From Climacium dendroides (lineage: Eukaryota > Streptophyta > Bryopsida > Hypnales > Climaciaceae), in contig OX467083.1 of NCBI GenBank assembly GCA_950106755.1, positions 32,545,029-32,609,028 on the forward strand: a stretch of 64,000 nt of DNA. The letters are read 5' to 3'. The position numbers and the translations under genes were made by a program. Positions 1 to 12,285 of the stretch are shown here, piece by piece (within the stretch, counting starts at the first letter, position 1; each line of letters begins with the position of its first letter). Below the pieces are notes generated by a model, which was not told where the DNA came from, ran no database searches, and saw only the letters and a program-made list of their open reading frames with translations.

Positions 1-327
1 TCCACGTCATCCAAAAATATGACTGACCATAGTCATATTCTACGTAGGATTTTTTTGTTTACCCGAGCAACTCAAGAAAAAGTCAAGATTCCCCTAGGAA
101 AATCAAAGTATACGCCATGTTGGCATACTATGGCTAAAAATGGGTATTTATACCCCTTGGAAAATATGACTGCCAATATGACTGATGTCTGAAGCGACTG
201 CTTCTAAACGACTGGAGTCAGTCATATTCCGAGTCATCTACAGTGATTTCTACGTGAGTCGTATTTTTTGATTTTACGACTCACTGCAGTCATATTTTGC
301 AGTCATAAAACACTGCTTTTGTTGTAG
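1..327. other. Non-coding repeat-like stretch
   Basis: No open reading frame of note. The motif GTCATATT, its complement and short GACT/AGTC blocks recur in both orientations (near 15-40, 165-235 and 245-310), as in the end of a transposable element that begins left of the window. The element is not identified. Confidence 0.3.
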
Positions 328-661
328 TGACAACAATTAAGTTGTTTACAAAAATTTTAAGATTTATAAATTTTTCTTTTCAATTCTTCAATTTGGATTG
401 CCATTTTTTGTAACAATGGAATTAAATTTCTAATGCATTCTAATGTATGTGTATCTTTTATAGTATTTACAATTGCATATGTTTCATTCATCATTCAACA
501 AATTTCAATATATGCTTACTTATAAAAAAAATTATACAAAGATTTTAGTCATTTTTATTTGAAGATTTATTGAAATTTTTGTTCTGCATTCTATCTAATA
601 CATAAAAATTCTTATAAAATTCTAATGATGAATGCGTAGTATAGCAAGCACCAACCGCTAG
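328..661 (+). mobile_element. Truncated Helitron-ended non-autonomous element
   Basis: This is a diverged copy of the right part of the element at 690-1527: both begin near an ACAACAATTAA motif and run in parallel to the same terminus. It ends with CCAACCGCTAG followed by T, the CTAG-T signature of a Helitron 3' end. The same terminal block is found, reversed, at the end of the coding Helitron at 58099. The left half seen in the neighbouring copy is missing. Confidence 0.55.
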
Positions 662-689
662 TCATACTACTAAAATCATAAGTCCCTCT

Positions 690-1527
690 GTAATATCACA
701 AATGCTACAATTAATACTAAGGACTTGTGCTTGCTATGCTACGCATTCATTGTATTACATATTAGTAAAATTTTGATATATTTGAATAGAATGCATGATA
801 ATGATTTCAATTAGTCTTCAAAATAATTATTTTAATTATTTTATAAAAATATTTTCAATCATGCATACATAGAAATCATATTTTCACACAATGTGATATT
901 ACTGAAATAAAGTAATAGTTCACAATCACCTCTGCAATATCACTTTTTACAAAGGGTGATATTATAAAAATAATATAGTCGTTGCAATTGAGGTGATTTT
1001 ATAGAGGATCAATATGGTGATATTATAAAGGTAGCAATTCCATTGCTTTTCTTGGCTTTATACTTCTTTTGCATTTCTATAATTTTGTACTTTTGTGAGC
1101 TTTGAGCTTCTAATTTCAATTTTCTATTGCTACCACCAAATGATTTGAGAAATTTATTAGATTGAATCAATTTTGGATTTCACAACAATTAAATTGTTTA
1201 CGAAGCTTTTGAGATTTACAAATTTTTCCTTTAAATTCTTCTATTTGAGTTGTCATTGTTTGTAACAATTGAGTCAAATTTCTAATGCATTCTAATGTAT
1301 GTGTATCTTTTACCGTATTCATCATTGCATGTATTTCATTCATCATTCATTAAATTTCTATTGTTTATTTCAATATATGCTTATTTATAAAAAAAATTAT
1401 ATGAAGATTTTAGTAATTTTTATTTAAAGATTCATTGAAATTCTTGCTTTGCATTCTATCTAAAACATAAAAAATTCTAATGAAACTCTAATGGTGAATG
1501 TGTAGTATAGCAAGCGCCAACCGCTAG
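690..1527 (+). mobile_element. Non-autonomous element with inverted Helitron 3' ends, copy 1
   Basis: The left end carries GCTTGCTATGCTACGCATTC and the right end the inverse block, finishing with CCGCTAG-T at 1524-1528. The element therefore has two Helitron-type 3' termini pointing outward, forming terminal inverted repeats. The interior is AT-rich with repeated GTGATATTAT / AATATCAC blocks (900-1030). A second copy lies at 26026-26785, so the pair flanks the whole FLX gene island. No intact coding sequence is present. Confidence 0.6.
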
Positions 1528-1552
1528 TGTGTGTGTATATATATATATATAT
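1527..1552. repeat. (GT)n(AT)n microsatellite
   Basis: A run of GT dinucleotides passes directly into AT dinucleotides, immediately after the Helitron-type CTAG end. Simple repeats next to a Helitron 3' end are common, but the link here is only positional. Confidence 0.8.
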
Positions 1553-2224
1553 CAAGTGCTATGTGGAGATGATCTTGGAACTCTAGTTGAAAATTCAACA
1601 AAATCCTTGCATTGAGTGGTATGATCATTTGAGTTGATGAAAATGATAAATCATTTGTTTCCACCTATTCTATACATAAGTTTGCGTTTATTCTTGATAA
1701 TACATTTTCATCAATAGAAATAGCTTGCACATTGATACACTTTGAGTTTCTAAATTTTTATTAGTGGTTAGCGCTTGCTAGTGGTTAGCGCTTGCTATGC
1801 TATGTATTCACCATATTATTCATACAATTCATACAATAAAATGCAAAGTAATAAATTTCATAAGTTGTTAAATAAAAATGTTTTTAGAAATGCATACATT
1901 GAAATGTACAATATAAATTTTCATGAATGAAGTGTATGCAATGGTGAATATATTAAAAAATATACATACATTAGAATATAGCAAAATCCAAACATAAATA
2001 GCAAAAAATGGTTAAAATATAATTTGATTGTAAATATTAATATAGTAGATTATCTCAATTGAGACAATGACATGATGATGAACACCAAAAGAACACAGTT
2101 GGACGGAAGGGGATGTTGTTGAAGTGTGCATGAACCCGAAATATGCAAAGTTTGAAACAAACTCTAAATTTTTCTATCCACTTGATCAAGGTGTTGATAT
2201 TTATAGGAATCTACATGACAAATG

Positions 2225-4052
2225 TCATGCAAACACCTCATGGTAAACCACATTTTTTATTGTTTGTACAACATTTGAATTTTCATTGGCAACCTTAATG
2301 TTTGCAAGATGTCTACAAGACAAAGCATCATATAACTGAGCATGGCTAAATACTTTATTTTGAAGATAAATGTCAACTCGATTATATGATTGCCATACAA
2401 TTTGTTGTTTGTCATAGCAAAAGTAATAGTGATAAGAAATTATCTTTAACATAGTGTGAATGGCAAACGATTATCATTGCAATGATGTGTTGTTCTTGGA
2501 ATCAACACCTCTTGGCCATAATGATGCTTTTTTACAATTTCACACAATAATACAAATGGAGACACTTGCAACAAACACAAGTGTCTACCATTACACAAAT
2601 CTTTTGCCACATTTAAGATTTAATTGATGAAGTGGTAAACCACTTAGATGTAGAGAATTTAAAAACTCTAATGGGGAATTTCATTAAAATGGCGATTATT
2701 CTGTGACTTTGGCATTCTCACAGTTCAAACTAGGCGGTTTGAACTCTACTAGCATCCTAAATTTTTGAAGTCTATACCATTATTAGATATCTGAAATCTA
2801 AGAAATATGTAGATTTTTAAATCGATTGGTCTAAAATCTACATCTTTCCTAGATTTAATACATCTAATAGTGGTATAAAGTTCACAAATCTAGGACACTA
2901 ATAGATTTTAGACTACTCGATCTGAACTGTGGGAACGGCACATTGTGAAAATGGCACATGGAATATTGCCATTTTAATGAAATTCTCCATTCTATCAAAA
3001 AATGATGGGCATGTTTATCATCCTCATGAACAAAATTAGAAATAAAACATTGATGCACATCACCAAGTATGCAATCAGTGATTTTATGATTGATTTCTTG
3101 GATATTATCATTTAAGACAACCAGAATTATACATTTAGAGAAATCAATTGGATCATCAAAAATTGGATCATCAAAAATTGTATTAATGAGTTCATCTAAA
3201 GAATTTCCATGCACAACCATTTCAAGTAGTATTTCCGAGAGTATTTCTACCTCTGAACCTATTTTACTTTCATCAATATGTAACAAAAATTGTTGAAAGT
3301 CTATTTGACTTTGCAAACATATATTAATGGTCAAATGAATATATTGCATTAGCAAAAACAAATATGAACACCACAAGCAAGCCTCAACAATTTGCTTATG
3401 GCCTCCACCTACAACGACGAACAAAATTTGACAAAAATCACCACCATATAAAACTACAAGATCACCATTTGGAGTATCAATACCATGAATATCTTGCAAT
3501 GATCAATCTATTGCTTTGATCTTAAATCTATACCCAATACAAACTTCATCAAGTACAATCAATTATATAAACATTGAGCTAACGATAATTGGGCACTAAT
3601 ACAAAATGTCAATTTATCGTGCAATTGTAATATATAATGGTAGAAAAGAATATATTGTTCATTCCTCATGCAAAAAGCTAGTAATTCCAATTGTTGCCAT
3701 TACTATACATTTAACATCACAACCACAAAGATAACTTAATATAATATTGTATACAAAAGTCTTACTAGTACCTCTAGGACCATTCAAGAAAAATAACTTA
3801 TTTGGAGGATGGGTTCCAAAACAATAGTAGTAACTACATTTAAAACAATGCGTTGCTTTTTGTTCAATTTACCCACATTTTTTTCTATAAAGTTAAAATT
3901 ATTTAAATCATTGTTGTCATTGACATCATTACCAACATCAACAATGTTTGAATAACCAAACTCATTCATATTTTAAATGTCAAAAAATCTACAATGCAAT
4001 TACCTAAAGATGACAAATGTTTATCAATGAACAAAATCACTTTATTATAGCA
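2225..4052 (-). pseudogene. Helitron PIF1-like helicase remnant
   Basis: Remnant of the C-terminal helicase part of a Helitron transposase. Pieces in several frames match the copy at 59002-60498. The most N-terminal piece (3784-3969) has the NDNNDL and KKQRIVLN blocks before the ATPase site. A middle piece (2997-3499) carries the GGDF motif and the region before it. The C-terminal piece (2225-2452) has the SHAQLYDALS helicase motif VI region and the HLANIKVANEN tail. Many stops and shifts and a 322-bp MITE interrupt it, so it cannot be functional. Confidence 0.8.
2671..2992. mobile_element. MITE family A, copy 1, with TCTA target duplication
   Basis: 322-bp element with terminal inverted repeats (GGGAATTTCATTAAAATGG at the left, its inverse at the right) and short internal repeats built on TCTACAT/AGATTT blocks. 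It interrupts the decayed Helitron helicase at a site readable from the intact copy near 59478. TCTA is present on both sides (2667-2670 and 2993-2996), so the insertion is precise and younger than the Helitron fragment. Other copies lie at 27560, 31979 and 32325. Confidence 0.8.
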
Positions 4053-5647
4053 TGGAGAAGAATGAAGACAACATTTGAGCTTCAATTAGACTTAATTTAT
4101 GATTTTGTAATTTAAGATTGAGCCGCATGCAATGAAGAAGTGCATTATCATTTTTTTCATGTCAATTGCATATTACAATTGCTCTTAGTGGCATTTCTAA
4201 TTTCTTGGTTCATTTGTTTCTTTTTTTTGCACAATGAGTGAATGTTGAAACTAAGAAATATAATGTGGTTTGGTTGTCTATTTCTTTTATAAATAGGCAA
4301 GAGCATTATAGTTCTAATTAAATTCTCTCTATCTTCCTTTTCAAATGACTCTTCCAATGGCAGATTATGTAGCAACTTTTTTAAAAAGAAGAGGCCGGAA
4401 GAGATATAGACAATCAAGTAGATCCAATAACCCTTTTGTATACCACAATGTTGTTGAATGTAAACTACTTCTACGAGATTTATTGTTCAAGTCAACTGGA
4501 ATAATGTCCACACTAAAGAAACTATTGAAGCCAATTGTGTTGTTGTATGTTGACAATGTACTTAGAAATCAAGAAACAATTGTTCCTATCAATGATGTAG
4601 CCCTTAAAATCAAGAATGTTTACTTAGTTGAATTCATTGCCAAGCACTATAAGAAACCCATGTTTTATGTGACATTTTATAATTTTAGTAGATGGATTTT
4701 AAGCAATGTCAAATAAAACAACTTGTGTTTTTATGTCAATAATAATGTTCAATATAATGTCGCCTAAAATCCATCTGCTAAAATTATAAAACATCATATA
4801 AAACACAAGTTTTTTAGAATGAAGCAAAAAGAATAGATCTTTGTTCTTATCAAAGTGGTAGAGAAGTACCAAGAGGAAGAAAAATTTCCATAGTGTTGCC
4901 AAATTCTATATGTAAAGGTGAATTTGATTTAATGTCAATTTGTGTATGCAACATTTTGAAATTATACTTTTAATTTATGAAATGTAATTAAGTTGTTGAT
5001 TCCTTATGCCATAGTTGGTTATTATTTTCATTATGCATATTTAGCAAAAATGATGACATATGTTGTGTGTAAGCTCCTAATTGGTCATTATTCATTCACA
5101 ACCATTCTCATCTTCAAAGTGAAGAAGTAGAGGAAGAATAGAAAAAAGAAAATATAAGAAATTAAATTAGAAAATAAATGGTGCATTTTGGAAGATACAA
5201 GAGTTTTTTACCCTTATCATATCATTGAATAGCCTTCATGCTACCTTTTTCTCTTTGGAGGTCTCATCCACAAAAAACATCCACATGGAAAAGTTAAAGT
5301 AAGTTTCATTATGAGATATTGGGATCGTGAGAGCACATTTATAGTGTACTTTTTTCTTTATGATAAATCTCGGACCAATCAAACAAATCAATAAAAAAAA
5401 TGTTAAAATAGTTTGCCAAAAATTTTAAGAATTCTTTGAAAAAATAGCAATGTCATTTAATCCTTTGCCATCAAAAAAAATAATGGCCCAATGAAAGATT
5501 TTCTTCAATGACATTTATAGGAATAAAGGTTGAAGATGTCAATTTTATATTGAAATCAATTGTCCTCAATGAAACCCCAAAAGGAATGGGATAATTTGAA
5601 AATGAAGGCATGATAGCTCATTGTGAAAATGTCAAAATTATGTGTGA
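4053..5647. other. AT-rich intergenic tract, no supported gene
   Basis: AT-rich sequence without recognisable genes. A plus-strand open frame of 123 codons (4345-4716) starts with a basic stretch (RRGRKRYR) but has no recognised domain; a frame of this length is near chance in such AT-rich DNA. Two arms of about 45-50 bases, sharing blocks such as TTTTATAATTTTAG, form an imperfect inverted repeat at about 4665-4715 and 4764-4812. Confidence 0.4.
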
Positions 5648-5993
5648 TGTAGTATTTCAGACCTCATTTAGTCATAGTACAATAACTTTTTTCAAAAAAC
5701 TTCAAACCAGAAAAAGTTGTATATCAATCTAAATTTCATAACTAGTAATCCATTTGGGATTTTAAGCCTCCAATCAAAAGTTATGGACATAATTATGAGA
5801 GGATGTTTGAAATGTCAAAAAAAATGTCTCTTCCAACCCCTCTCTGAAATTTATCCATAACTTTTAATTGGAGACTCAAAATCTCAAATGGATTTTTGGA
5901 TACTAAATTTAATTTGATTTCTTAAGTTTTTTAGTTCAAAGGTTTTTGACAAAAGTTATTTTTCTATGCCTAAATGAGTTCTAAAATTCTACT
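5648..5993. repeat. Foldback MITE-like inverted repeat
   Basis: Two arms of about 145-160 bases (5648-5792 and 5835-5993) are imperfect inverted copies around a short centre, sharing blocks such as AATAACTTTT and CCAATCAAAAGTTATGGA. One arm of a related element lies at about 52870-53045, so it is dispersed rather than a local palindrome. No coding potential. Confidence 0.65.
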
Positions 5994-6494
5994 TCAAAAG
6001 CAATTCCTCCTTTTGATTTAATTATGAATGGTTCAAAAGCTCTTACTAATTATAATTTACATATCCCACATAAGTTGTTTCATCTCCTACCACCCCATAT
6101 GTATATAAAGAACTTGATTTTACAATTCTAAATACAAATTTTGAATGGCTTGGGAAGCAAAGTGAAGTAATTCCATTGTTGTATGTATTTTTTTTGTAGG
6201 AATTGAATGCATTTTTGAGGTTTTACTATAAAGTTTAGAAATTTTTCTTTGCTATTGACCCAGTCATGTGTAAACTTTTATGACCCACTGATTTTATACA
6301 ACATAATTATTGCAATTCCAACAATTCTTGACATTTGTCCTCTTAGTTACTAATGGATGTAGAATATTCCATACAATTCCATCCAAGGGAAGGCAGTTTC
6401 TCACTGATACTAAATGTCATGATGGTTCCATTACGGTGCATGGAGCAATATCCTATGTCATATTATAAAGATGATACTCATGTATTTTCCTAGT

Positions 6495-7300
6495 TCAAAA
6501 TAGAAAAATTTATTAGCTTTGTGGGAATATAATTTTTATTTCAATTAGTGCCTAAAAACAAAAGTTATGCCATCCTAAACATAATTTTCATATCCTTAGG
6601 CAGAAAAAGAAATCCACAAAAACTTGAAATAATTAAAAAAAATTCTTATAGATATTATTTTTGTTTATACGTGAAGCTTTGATTCATTCTATTTGGATTA
6701 GTGATGTGAAAGTTATGGACAATCTTGTTTTTTAAGCAATCTATGTATCTTCTTGAAAAAATAACTTATAGGATTCATTTCTGAATGCAATATTCACAAT
6801 TTTTCATAAAAAATTGTTTGACAATGTTAAATTTGCTTGTTAGAATAATCTCACCATTGGGATGATTGTATTTCAATCCCATCTTAGTGCTATTAATGAT
6901 TTAGTTTTTCTTTCAATCTTGGACCTACTTCTACTTGATAATTTTTTAAAGAATGAAAATCAAGCATTTTTTTTAAATGTTTTTTACTATACTTTCAATT
7001 CAAAATTCTTCAACTCAAAATTTTTTTAATTCAAATTCTATAATGCAAAAAAATTCTACAAATGGTGGTCAAAGTCATTTGATATTGTAGGCCATTGTTT
7101 AAAAATACTTTATTTTCCAACTTTAAATGTTAATATCTTCCAATTTGTACAGTTAAACTTCATGAAATTTTTATCACATGATCTCAGACAAGTAAAGTAT
7201 AAGATTCTACAGTTAGATTCTAAAAAAAACTTGAGTAAATACAATAGAAATGGCAATTTTAAGTGTTTTTGGGTGGAAAAATGGCCTTGGTCCTTTAGAG
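6495..7300. mobile_element. TTAA-bounded MITE, copy A (left end lost)
   Basis: Similar along its length to the element at 39948-40825, including TAGAAAAATTTATTAGCTTT near its start and TGGCCTTGGTCCTTTAGAG directly before TTAA (7301-7304). The opposite terminus with CCCCTAAAGG cannot be found, so the left end is truncated or diverged. An open frame inside on the minus strand (7110-7442) resembles nothing known and runs past the element end. Confidence 0.55.
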
Positions 7301-7304
7301 TTAA

Positions 7305-8240
7305 AAATTCAAGGACATCCATGTATAACAAGAAATGAAAGTATAACCATTTATTGGAAAGTTCCTTTGTCAAGAAGTTGTTTGGCCTTGAGTGGTGAAC
7401 TTCAATCTTCTGCATGGCACATATGAGGTTCACATTTTCCAAATATGAATAATTGATTAAAGAGTTTTAGAAAATTGAAAAAAAACTTAATTTTATAGTT
7501 ATTATTTAAAAAATTAAATTAGACATATGTTCATGAGAGGAAAAATTGAATCAATCATAGCTATAAGAAGAAATTAAAATATATTGAATGCAATGGTGAG
7601 ATTGTGCCAACAATGAAGTTTAAACTATTTCATTTTTTTTATTGAGAAAATTATAAAATTCAGTTTGATGTAAAATGTATCAAATTTATTCATCATTTGT
7701 CTCCAAAGTGGCTTCCACTATTGAACCAAGAATATCCTTTAGAACTTTCACATCACTTATTTGAATGAATTGAAGCATATCTTTCCTAATAGACAAAAGA
7801 TCTATCTATTGAAGAATATTAGTACTATTTCTTTTCTTCTTGGTTGATCCTTCTTGACTCTTTTGAATTTAAACATGCATTATTGTAGGTCTTGGCTATT
7901 GATGGCAAAATAAAATAAAATTTTGAAAACCATTTTTTCTTTTCTATCTTGAAATAAAGATTACGAAAATGATGCTCCAAATGAAGATCACATGAGTCAA
8001 TAGACTTGTCAAGTGCCTCCGAGAGGACATTTGAGATTTTAGAATTTACCTTGTAAGGACCTTAAGCTAGTGAGCTAGTCCAATTGTTTTTAATTGTGAA
8101 GATGTGTTTTAAATTGCAATTTACAATAATTTTATAATGACCACTTTGAAGTAAAAGTCATACATTGTAATGCATAGAGAATGTCATTTTAAAATGAATT
8201 CTAAATTGCATACTACTAATTTTTCAAGATTTTTTATATT
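7305..8240. other. AT-rich intergenic tract
   Basis: No gene, RNA gene or clear repeat unit is visible. Very AT-rich, with many short homopolymer runs. Confidence 0.4.
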
Positions 8241-8244
8241 TTAA

Positions 8245-9068
8245 CCTTTAAAGGACCCACTTTGGGCTTTTTGAGAACTTAGGCAAGCTCTATTGACTTC
8301 ATAATTTGAAGTTTTTGCATGAATTTTTTTAAGATGGATGCTTCTCATCACAACCTATGTGTGAAGCTTTGTTTCATGTCATTTTGATAAATATTGCAAA
8401 AATGAGAGTTTTTTTCAATTTCAATGTCAAACTCAACAATAAAAATATATTACAAAAAATATTAATTATTTATTTGGATTGTATAGATTGATACCTATTC
8501 AGAAAAATTAAACCATTGAATTCCAAATAATGAGGTAGAAGTTATGAGGTTTTTGATTTTGTGGTCAATGAAAAAACATACAAAGTCGTCTTTTGCTTTC
8601 AATTTTGAAAATTTTTAAATAAAAATTAAAGTTATTAGCATATTAGTAGTATCTTTCATTTAGTAACACCTTCCGCTTTATAATTTTTTTTAAATGAATA
8701 TGAAAAAAATTTTGGTTAAATTTTTTAATATTTATTTTCAAACCATTTTTCAACTTATTGAATAAAATGCACAAGTTATAGAGCACACTTGTTTTTTTCC
8801 TAAAAATGTTGAAAGACAGAACTTCACCTTTTTGAAGGATTAGAAAAGCCTACATTATGAAGTTTAGTCACATTGAACTTGCAATTAGTAAGGACATTTA
8901 CTTAAAAAATTTGGAATAGTGTACTTGAACAAGTTAATCAAAAGATCATACAATTGGATTTGTTAAAAAATAAATATTGATGAAGATTTTGACCTTGCCT
9001 TGGGGACAAGTATTTTGAAGCGATTTTGGGCCTTGTTTTGGGCCTCTAAACCAATGGTCTTTTAGAAA
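8245..9068. mobile_element. TTAA-bounded MITE, copy B
   Basis: 824-bp element between TTAA at 8241-8244 and TTAA at 9069-9072. The left end starts CCTTTAAAGGACCC and the right end finishes TGGTCTTTTAGAAA, an imperfect inverted pair. The left 100 bases match the piece at 57998-58098, which is cut by a Helitron; the uninterrupted site here reads AAGATGGATGCTTC (8333-8346). The right end matches copy E at 44288-44647. Confidence 0.7.
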
Positions 9069-9072
9069 TTAA

Positions 9073-12050
9073 ATTTTAAAAATTCAATCAACTACATAGT
9101 GATGTTTTAATATTTTCATTTCACTTAGTTATTCAAGTTGTTCTTGAAGGGTCAGGTCATAATTGAAAATGTCAATTTTAAAGGTCAAACTTATTGTTGC
9201 CCTTTGAAATGTAGAACATTTCATTTTTAAAAACTTGGAAATGTACATCATACAATTATAAGAGACTAATATAAGAATTTGCAACATTTTGATGCATGAA
9301 GGAAAAAAAATTAATGTGCTTCAAGAATATTAGTGCTCATCCATACTTAGAAATTTGAAATTTTTGTCATATAGGATTAAAGGCTATTGTATTCAAAAAA
9401 TTTATGTGTGCCTAAGTATATACTAATACTCATAGAAGGCATGCCAACAAGTTGCATGCTTCATTATTATCCCTCACTAAAATGTAGTAAATAGTTGATT
9501 CATGAAGCATCCATGGAAGAGATTTTCCTAAGACTCCACAAGAGTTGACCTTTCTCTATGGTTTTTAGAATGGATCAACATTTTACCTCATTCTCTACTA
9601 ACTTCAAAAAAGTTATCCGTGGTGAAACTAGTAGACTTTGTTGATGGGGCATAGTCATGTTTTTTTTATGTTGCAAAAAACATGACTATGTTGTCTCTAA
9701 TGTCTTAGATAACGTAGTTGTCATCTAAAGCATGAAGTTGTTTTTCCATTGACATGTGTATGTTATCTTCAATGTTCACCACTATTTTGACTCTTGCTGG
9801 TTTTTTGTCTTGCATGTCCTCTTGTCTACAAGAACATGCCACATTTTTGTCTCATGTCACAAAAAACATGGATTTCTTCTAGTGTTGAATCAGTGGACAT
9901 TGTTAGAATTGAATACAAAGGACATCATTGCACCAACATTCCTCTGAGAGTGATCAAAATTAATACCACTAGAGCAATTCCAAAAAAGACAAAAATTTGT
10001 CAATTTTGTTGCATGTTCTTAATATGCACCACTTCACTATTGATTTCCATTCTTTCACACCTAGTGAAGTTTAATAGAAGCTAAAATTACTATGCAATCC
10101 TTTGAAAATAGGAGCTACTCATGCACTAATTTAATCATTTTTAGGAACCCCAAATTTATTTTGGGATGGAAGGAGTATTGTAATACTTTTTTTTCAAATT
10201 TAAATATACAAATTTTTTTCTTTTCAATTCTTTTGTGGCTAATGTAGTGTGTAGTTGAAGGTGAAGGTGTTATAGACAATTCAATCAATAACATCTTGCT
10301 ATAATATTGAAAGTAGTTACTATAAATATTTTAATATGGTAGACTTAGGCTCCTAGCCTAGTTATTAATAATTATTGCAACTTGTCTAAGTATTTGTAAA
10401 ACCAAAAAACTTGCACTAGCTCCTTTTGAAGCTTAATGTTGTTCCAATCTAATCACAATTAATCATTGTTCTCCTATTTTACAATAAGTCTTTGTTTCAA
10501 TACAACAATGATAAACAATTGCTTTTTAGATAACTTGATATTGTTTTTGAATTGTTTCTAGGTTGATTTAATGACATTAAAATTTTGAGATGTTGATCAC
10601 ATGTTGTGTGAAAATTTAAAAGAAAAAAAATGAAGATTTTATTCATAAATGAATGACCAAAAATACTATGTTGCCAACAAATGCTACTTGGTCTTTCAGG
10701 TGTTAAAATGATTGAAATTTACATATTAGTAATTGAAATGAGATTCTATTACATCTCAAAATATATAAAATGGAATTAAATACCAAATGAAAATATAAAG
10801 ACATTTTCACAATGAGGCTTGACATCTTATTCAAAAGATTGATAAAATTGATCTTTTATCATTATAAGTTTAACTTGAATATTTTTGAGTTTATTACTAC
10901 AATTTTAGACTACTTGAAAAGGCATAAGTGATATCAAATGATAATACCATAATAAAAGCTCATCAAATGTTGAAGTTATATTAATTGAAAGCGCATATAT
11001 GACATTTTAAGTTAATGTTATAAATACTAAGTACTTTAGGTCCATTTGTTGAACGTATTTTTTACCTATTTTTGAAATGTAGATTATTCATTCTTTTCAA
11101 TAGAAAATTCTTCAAATATATTGGATGTTATTTGAAGATATTTTCTTTTATACGATTAGATCAATTTTGGATGAAGACAAATAGAAATTATGGATGAATA
11201 AAAAACTATTTTATGAAATGAGACATGTTACATAGTTCAATGTTTAAAACTAAACTTTGCATAGTATTAATGACATATTTCATTTTGATTGGACAAAATT
11301 TTGAAGGTGTTTGAAAGTGAGAAAATACTCTTATTTATATCAAATTAGTTTAGAAGACTATTAGCTCTATGTCCTATTAGTTTTTGTAAATAATTAATGA
11401 AAATTTGAAGCATGTTCAAAAATTAGAAAAATTTGAACATTCATAAATATATAGAAAAAAGAAAATTTTACAAAATAATTATAAATTTTAAAAATGAGGT
11501 AATTGAAAAAATTCAATGAATTTGTATTATTTGAATTTAACAACTAAATTATAATAAGATACAATTACATCAAAGTTAATTGATATTTATTTTAACTAAT
11601 ATAATAATAGTTAGGCATTTGTTCTTATGTTCCATTAAGAATTTTCAAATTTAATATGTATTGCGACAAAAAATGCACCCTACTTTTAAATGATGAATAT
11701 GTCTAATTAGATTTTGAACTTCAAGAATTTATAAAATATTATAGAAATTCCCATTTTAAAATTATTAAATTTTGTTTAAACTCCAAATCCTCTGGTTTAT
11801 CACCACAAAGATTTAAAAAGATATATGACACATACATGTACAAAAAAAAATTTAAAAGTCATGTAAACAATCCTCGTTATGATAATTTTATCATTTAGTT
11901 GAAATTAATTTAGAAATAAATTAAAGTTAATAATTAGTACATCAATTTCAGATTAAACTTTACAATCTTCCTAGTACAATATGTTAGGACAACATATTAT
12001 TAGTACTTTAAGAGTTGTTCATCTACTAATTTGTTAGGTAGGTGTTAGAA
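9073..12050. other. AT-rich intergenic tract
   Basis: No supported gene. Two overlapping open frames at 9756-10084 have no recognisable domain. A hairpin at 9650-9690 is listed separately. The tract ends near 12.05 kb, where composition changes sharply to the FLX gene island. Confidence 0.4.
9650..9690. repeat. Perfect 16-bp-arm hairpin
   Basis: CATAGTCATGTTTTTT (9650-9665) is perfectly inverted at 9675-9690 with a 9-nt spacer. Related CATG-rich blocks follow up to about 9870. It may be part of a decayed element or a foldback RNA; nothing decides between these. Confidence 0.7.
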
Positions 12051-12251
12051 TTCTTAACTTGTGGGAACCGTGGAATGTAACAAAACGCTTGAGGCGGTAC
12101 CTTTGTAGTTTTTGACTTCTTTCAAGCTTGCTTGCCTTGCTTTAGCTCTTTGCTTGAAAGTTGTTTTCAAGCAATCAAGGCAGCAAAGGCTTCTCCAGGT
12201 CGTCACCTTTTCACTGGAACTCTCGGCTTCAACTTCTCTACCGTCTTCTCT

Positions 12252-12285
12252 GTAGTAGTAGACCATCTCACACGGTCTACTACAG
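12252..12285. promoter_or_regulatory. Hairpin upstream of the FLX-WW-RRM gene
   Basis: GTAGTAGACC and GGTCTACTAC form a 10-bp stem with a 9-nt loop; allowing a 3-nt bulge the stem extends to 12 bp. It lies about 450 bases before the predicted start codon, in GC-richer sequence probably belonging to the promoter or 5' leader. The transcription start is not visible, so a role is unproven. Confidence 0.45.

Larger units (their letters stand above)
1761..4052 (-). mobile_element. Decayed, 5'-truncated Helitron
   Basis: Minus-strand Helitron relic collinear with the better-preserved copy at 58099-60545. It has the 3' terminus (1761-1794), a matching non-coding tail (about 2040-2225, including the CAAAGAATGCAGTTGGA-type block), then helicase remnants up to about 4052. 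Similarity stops there, so the Rep half is absent. The 3' terminus is duplicated: two 17-bp units (1761-1777 and 1778-1794), the inner one keeping CTAG and the outer one reading TTAG. A MITE sits inside at 2671-2992. Confidence 0.75.

Noticed and set aside
4345..4716. 123-codon hypothetical gene
   Set aside because: No domain, no splice or promoter support; such a frame is expected about once by chance in a window this AT-rich, and its end lies in an inverted repeat.
9756..10084. Two overlapping frames suggestive of a retroelement protease (a Trp-Ile-x-Ser segment)
   Set aside because: The Asp-Ser-Gly core of a retroviral-type protease is missing and no reverse transcriptase or gag motif is nearby.
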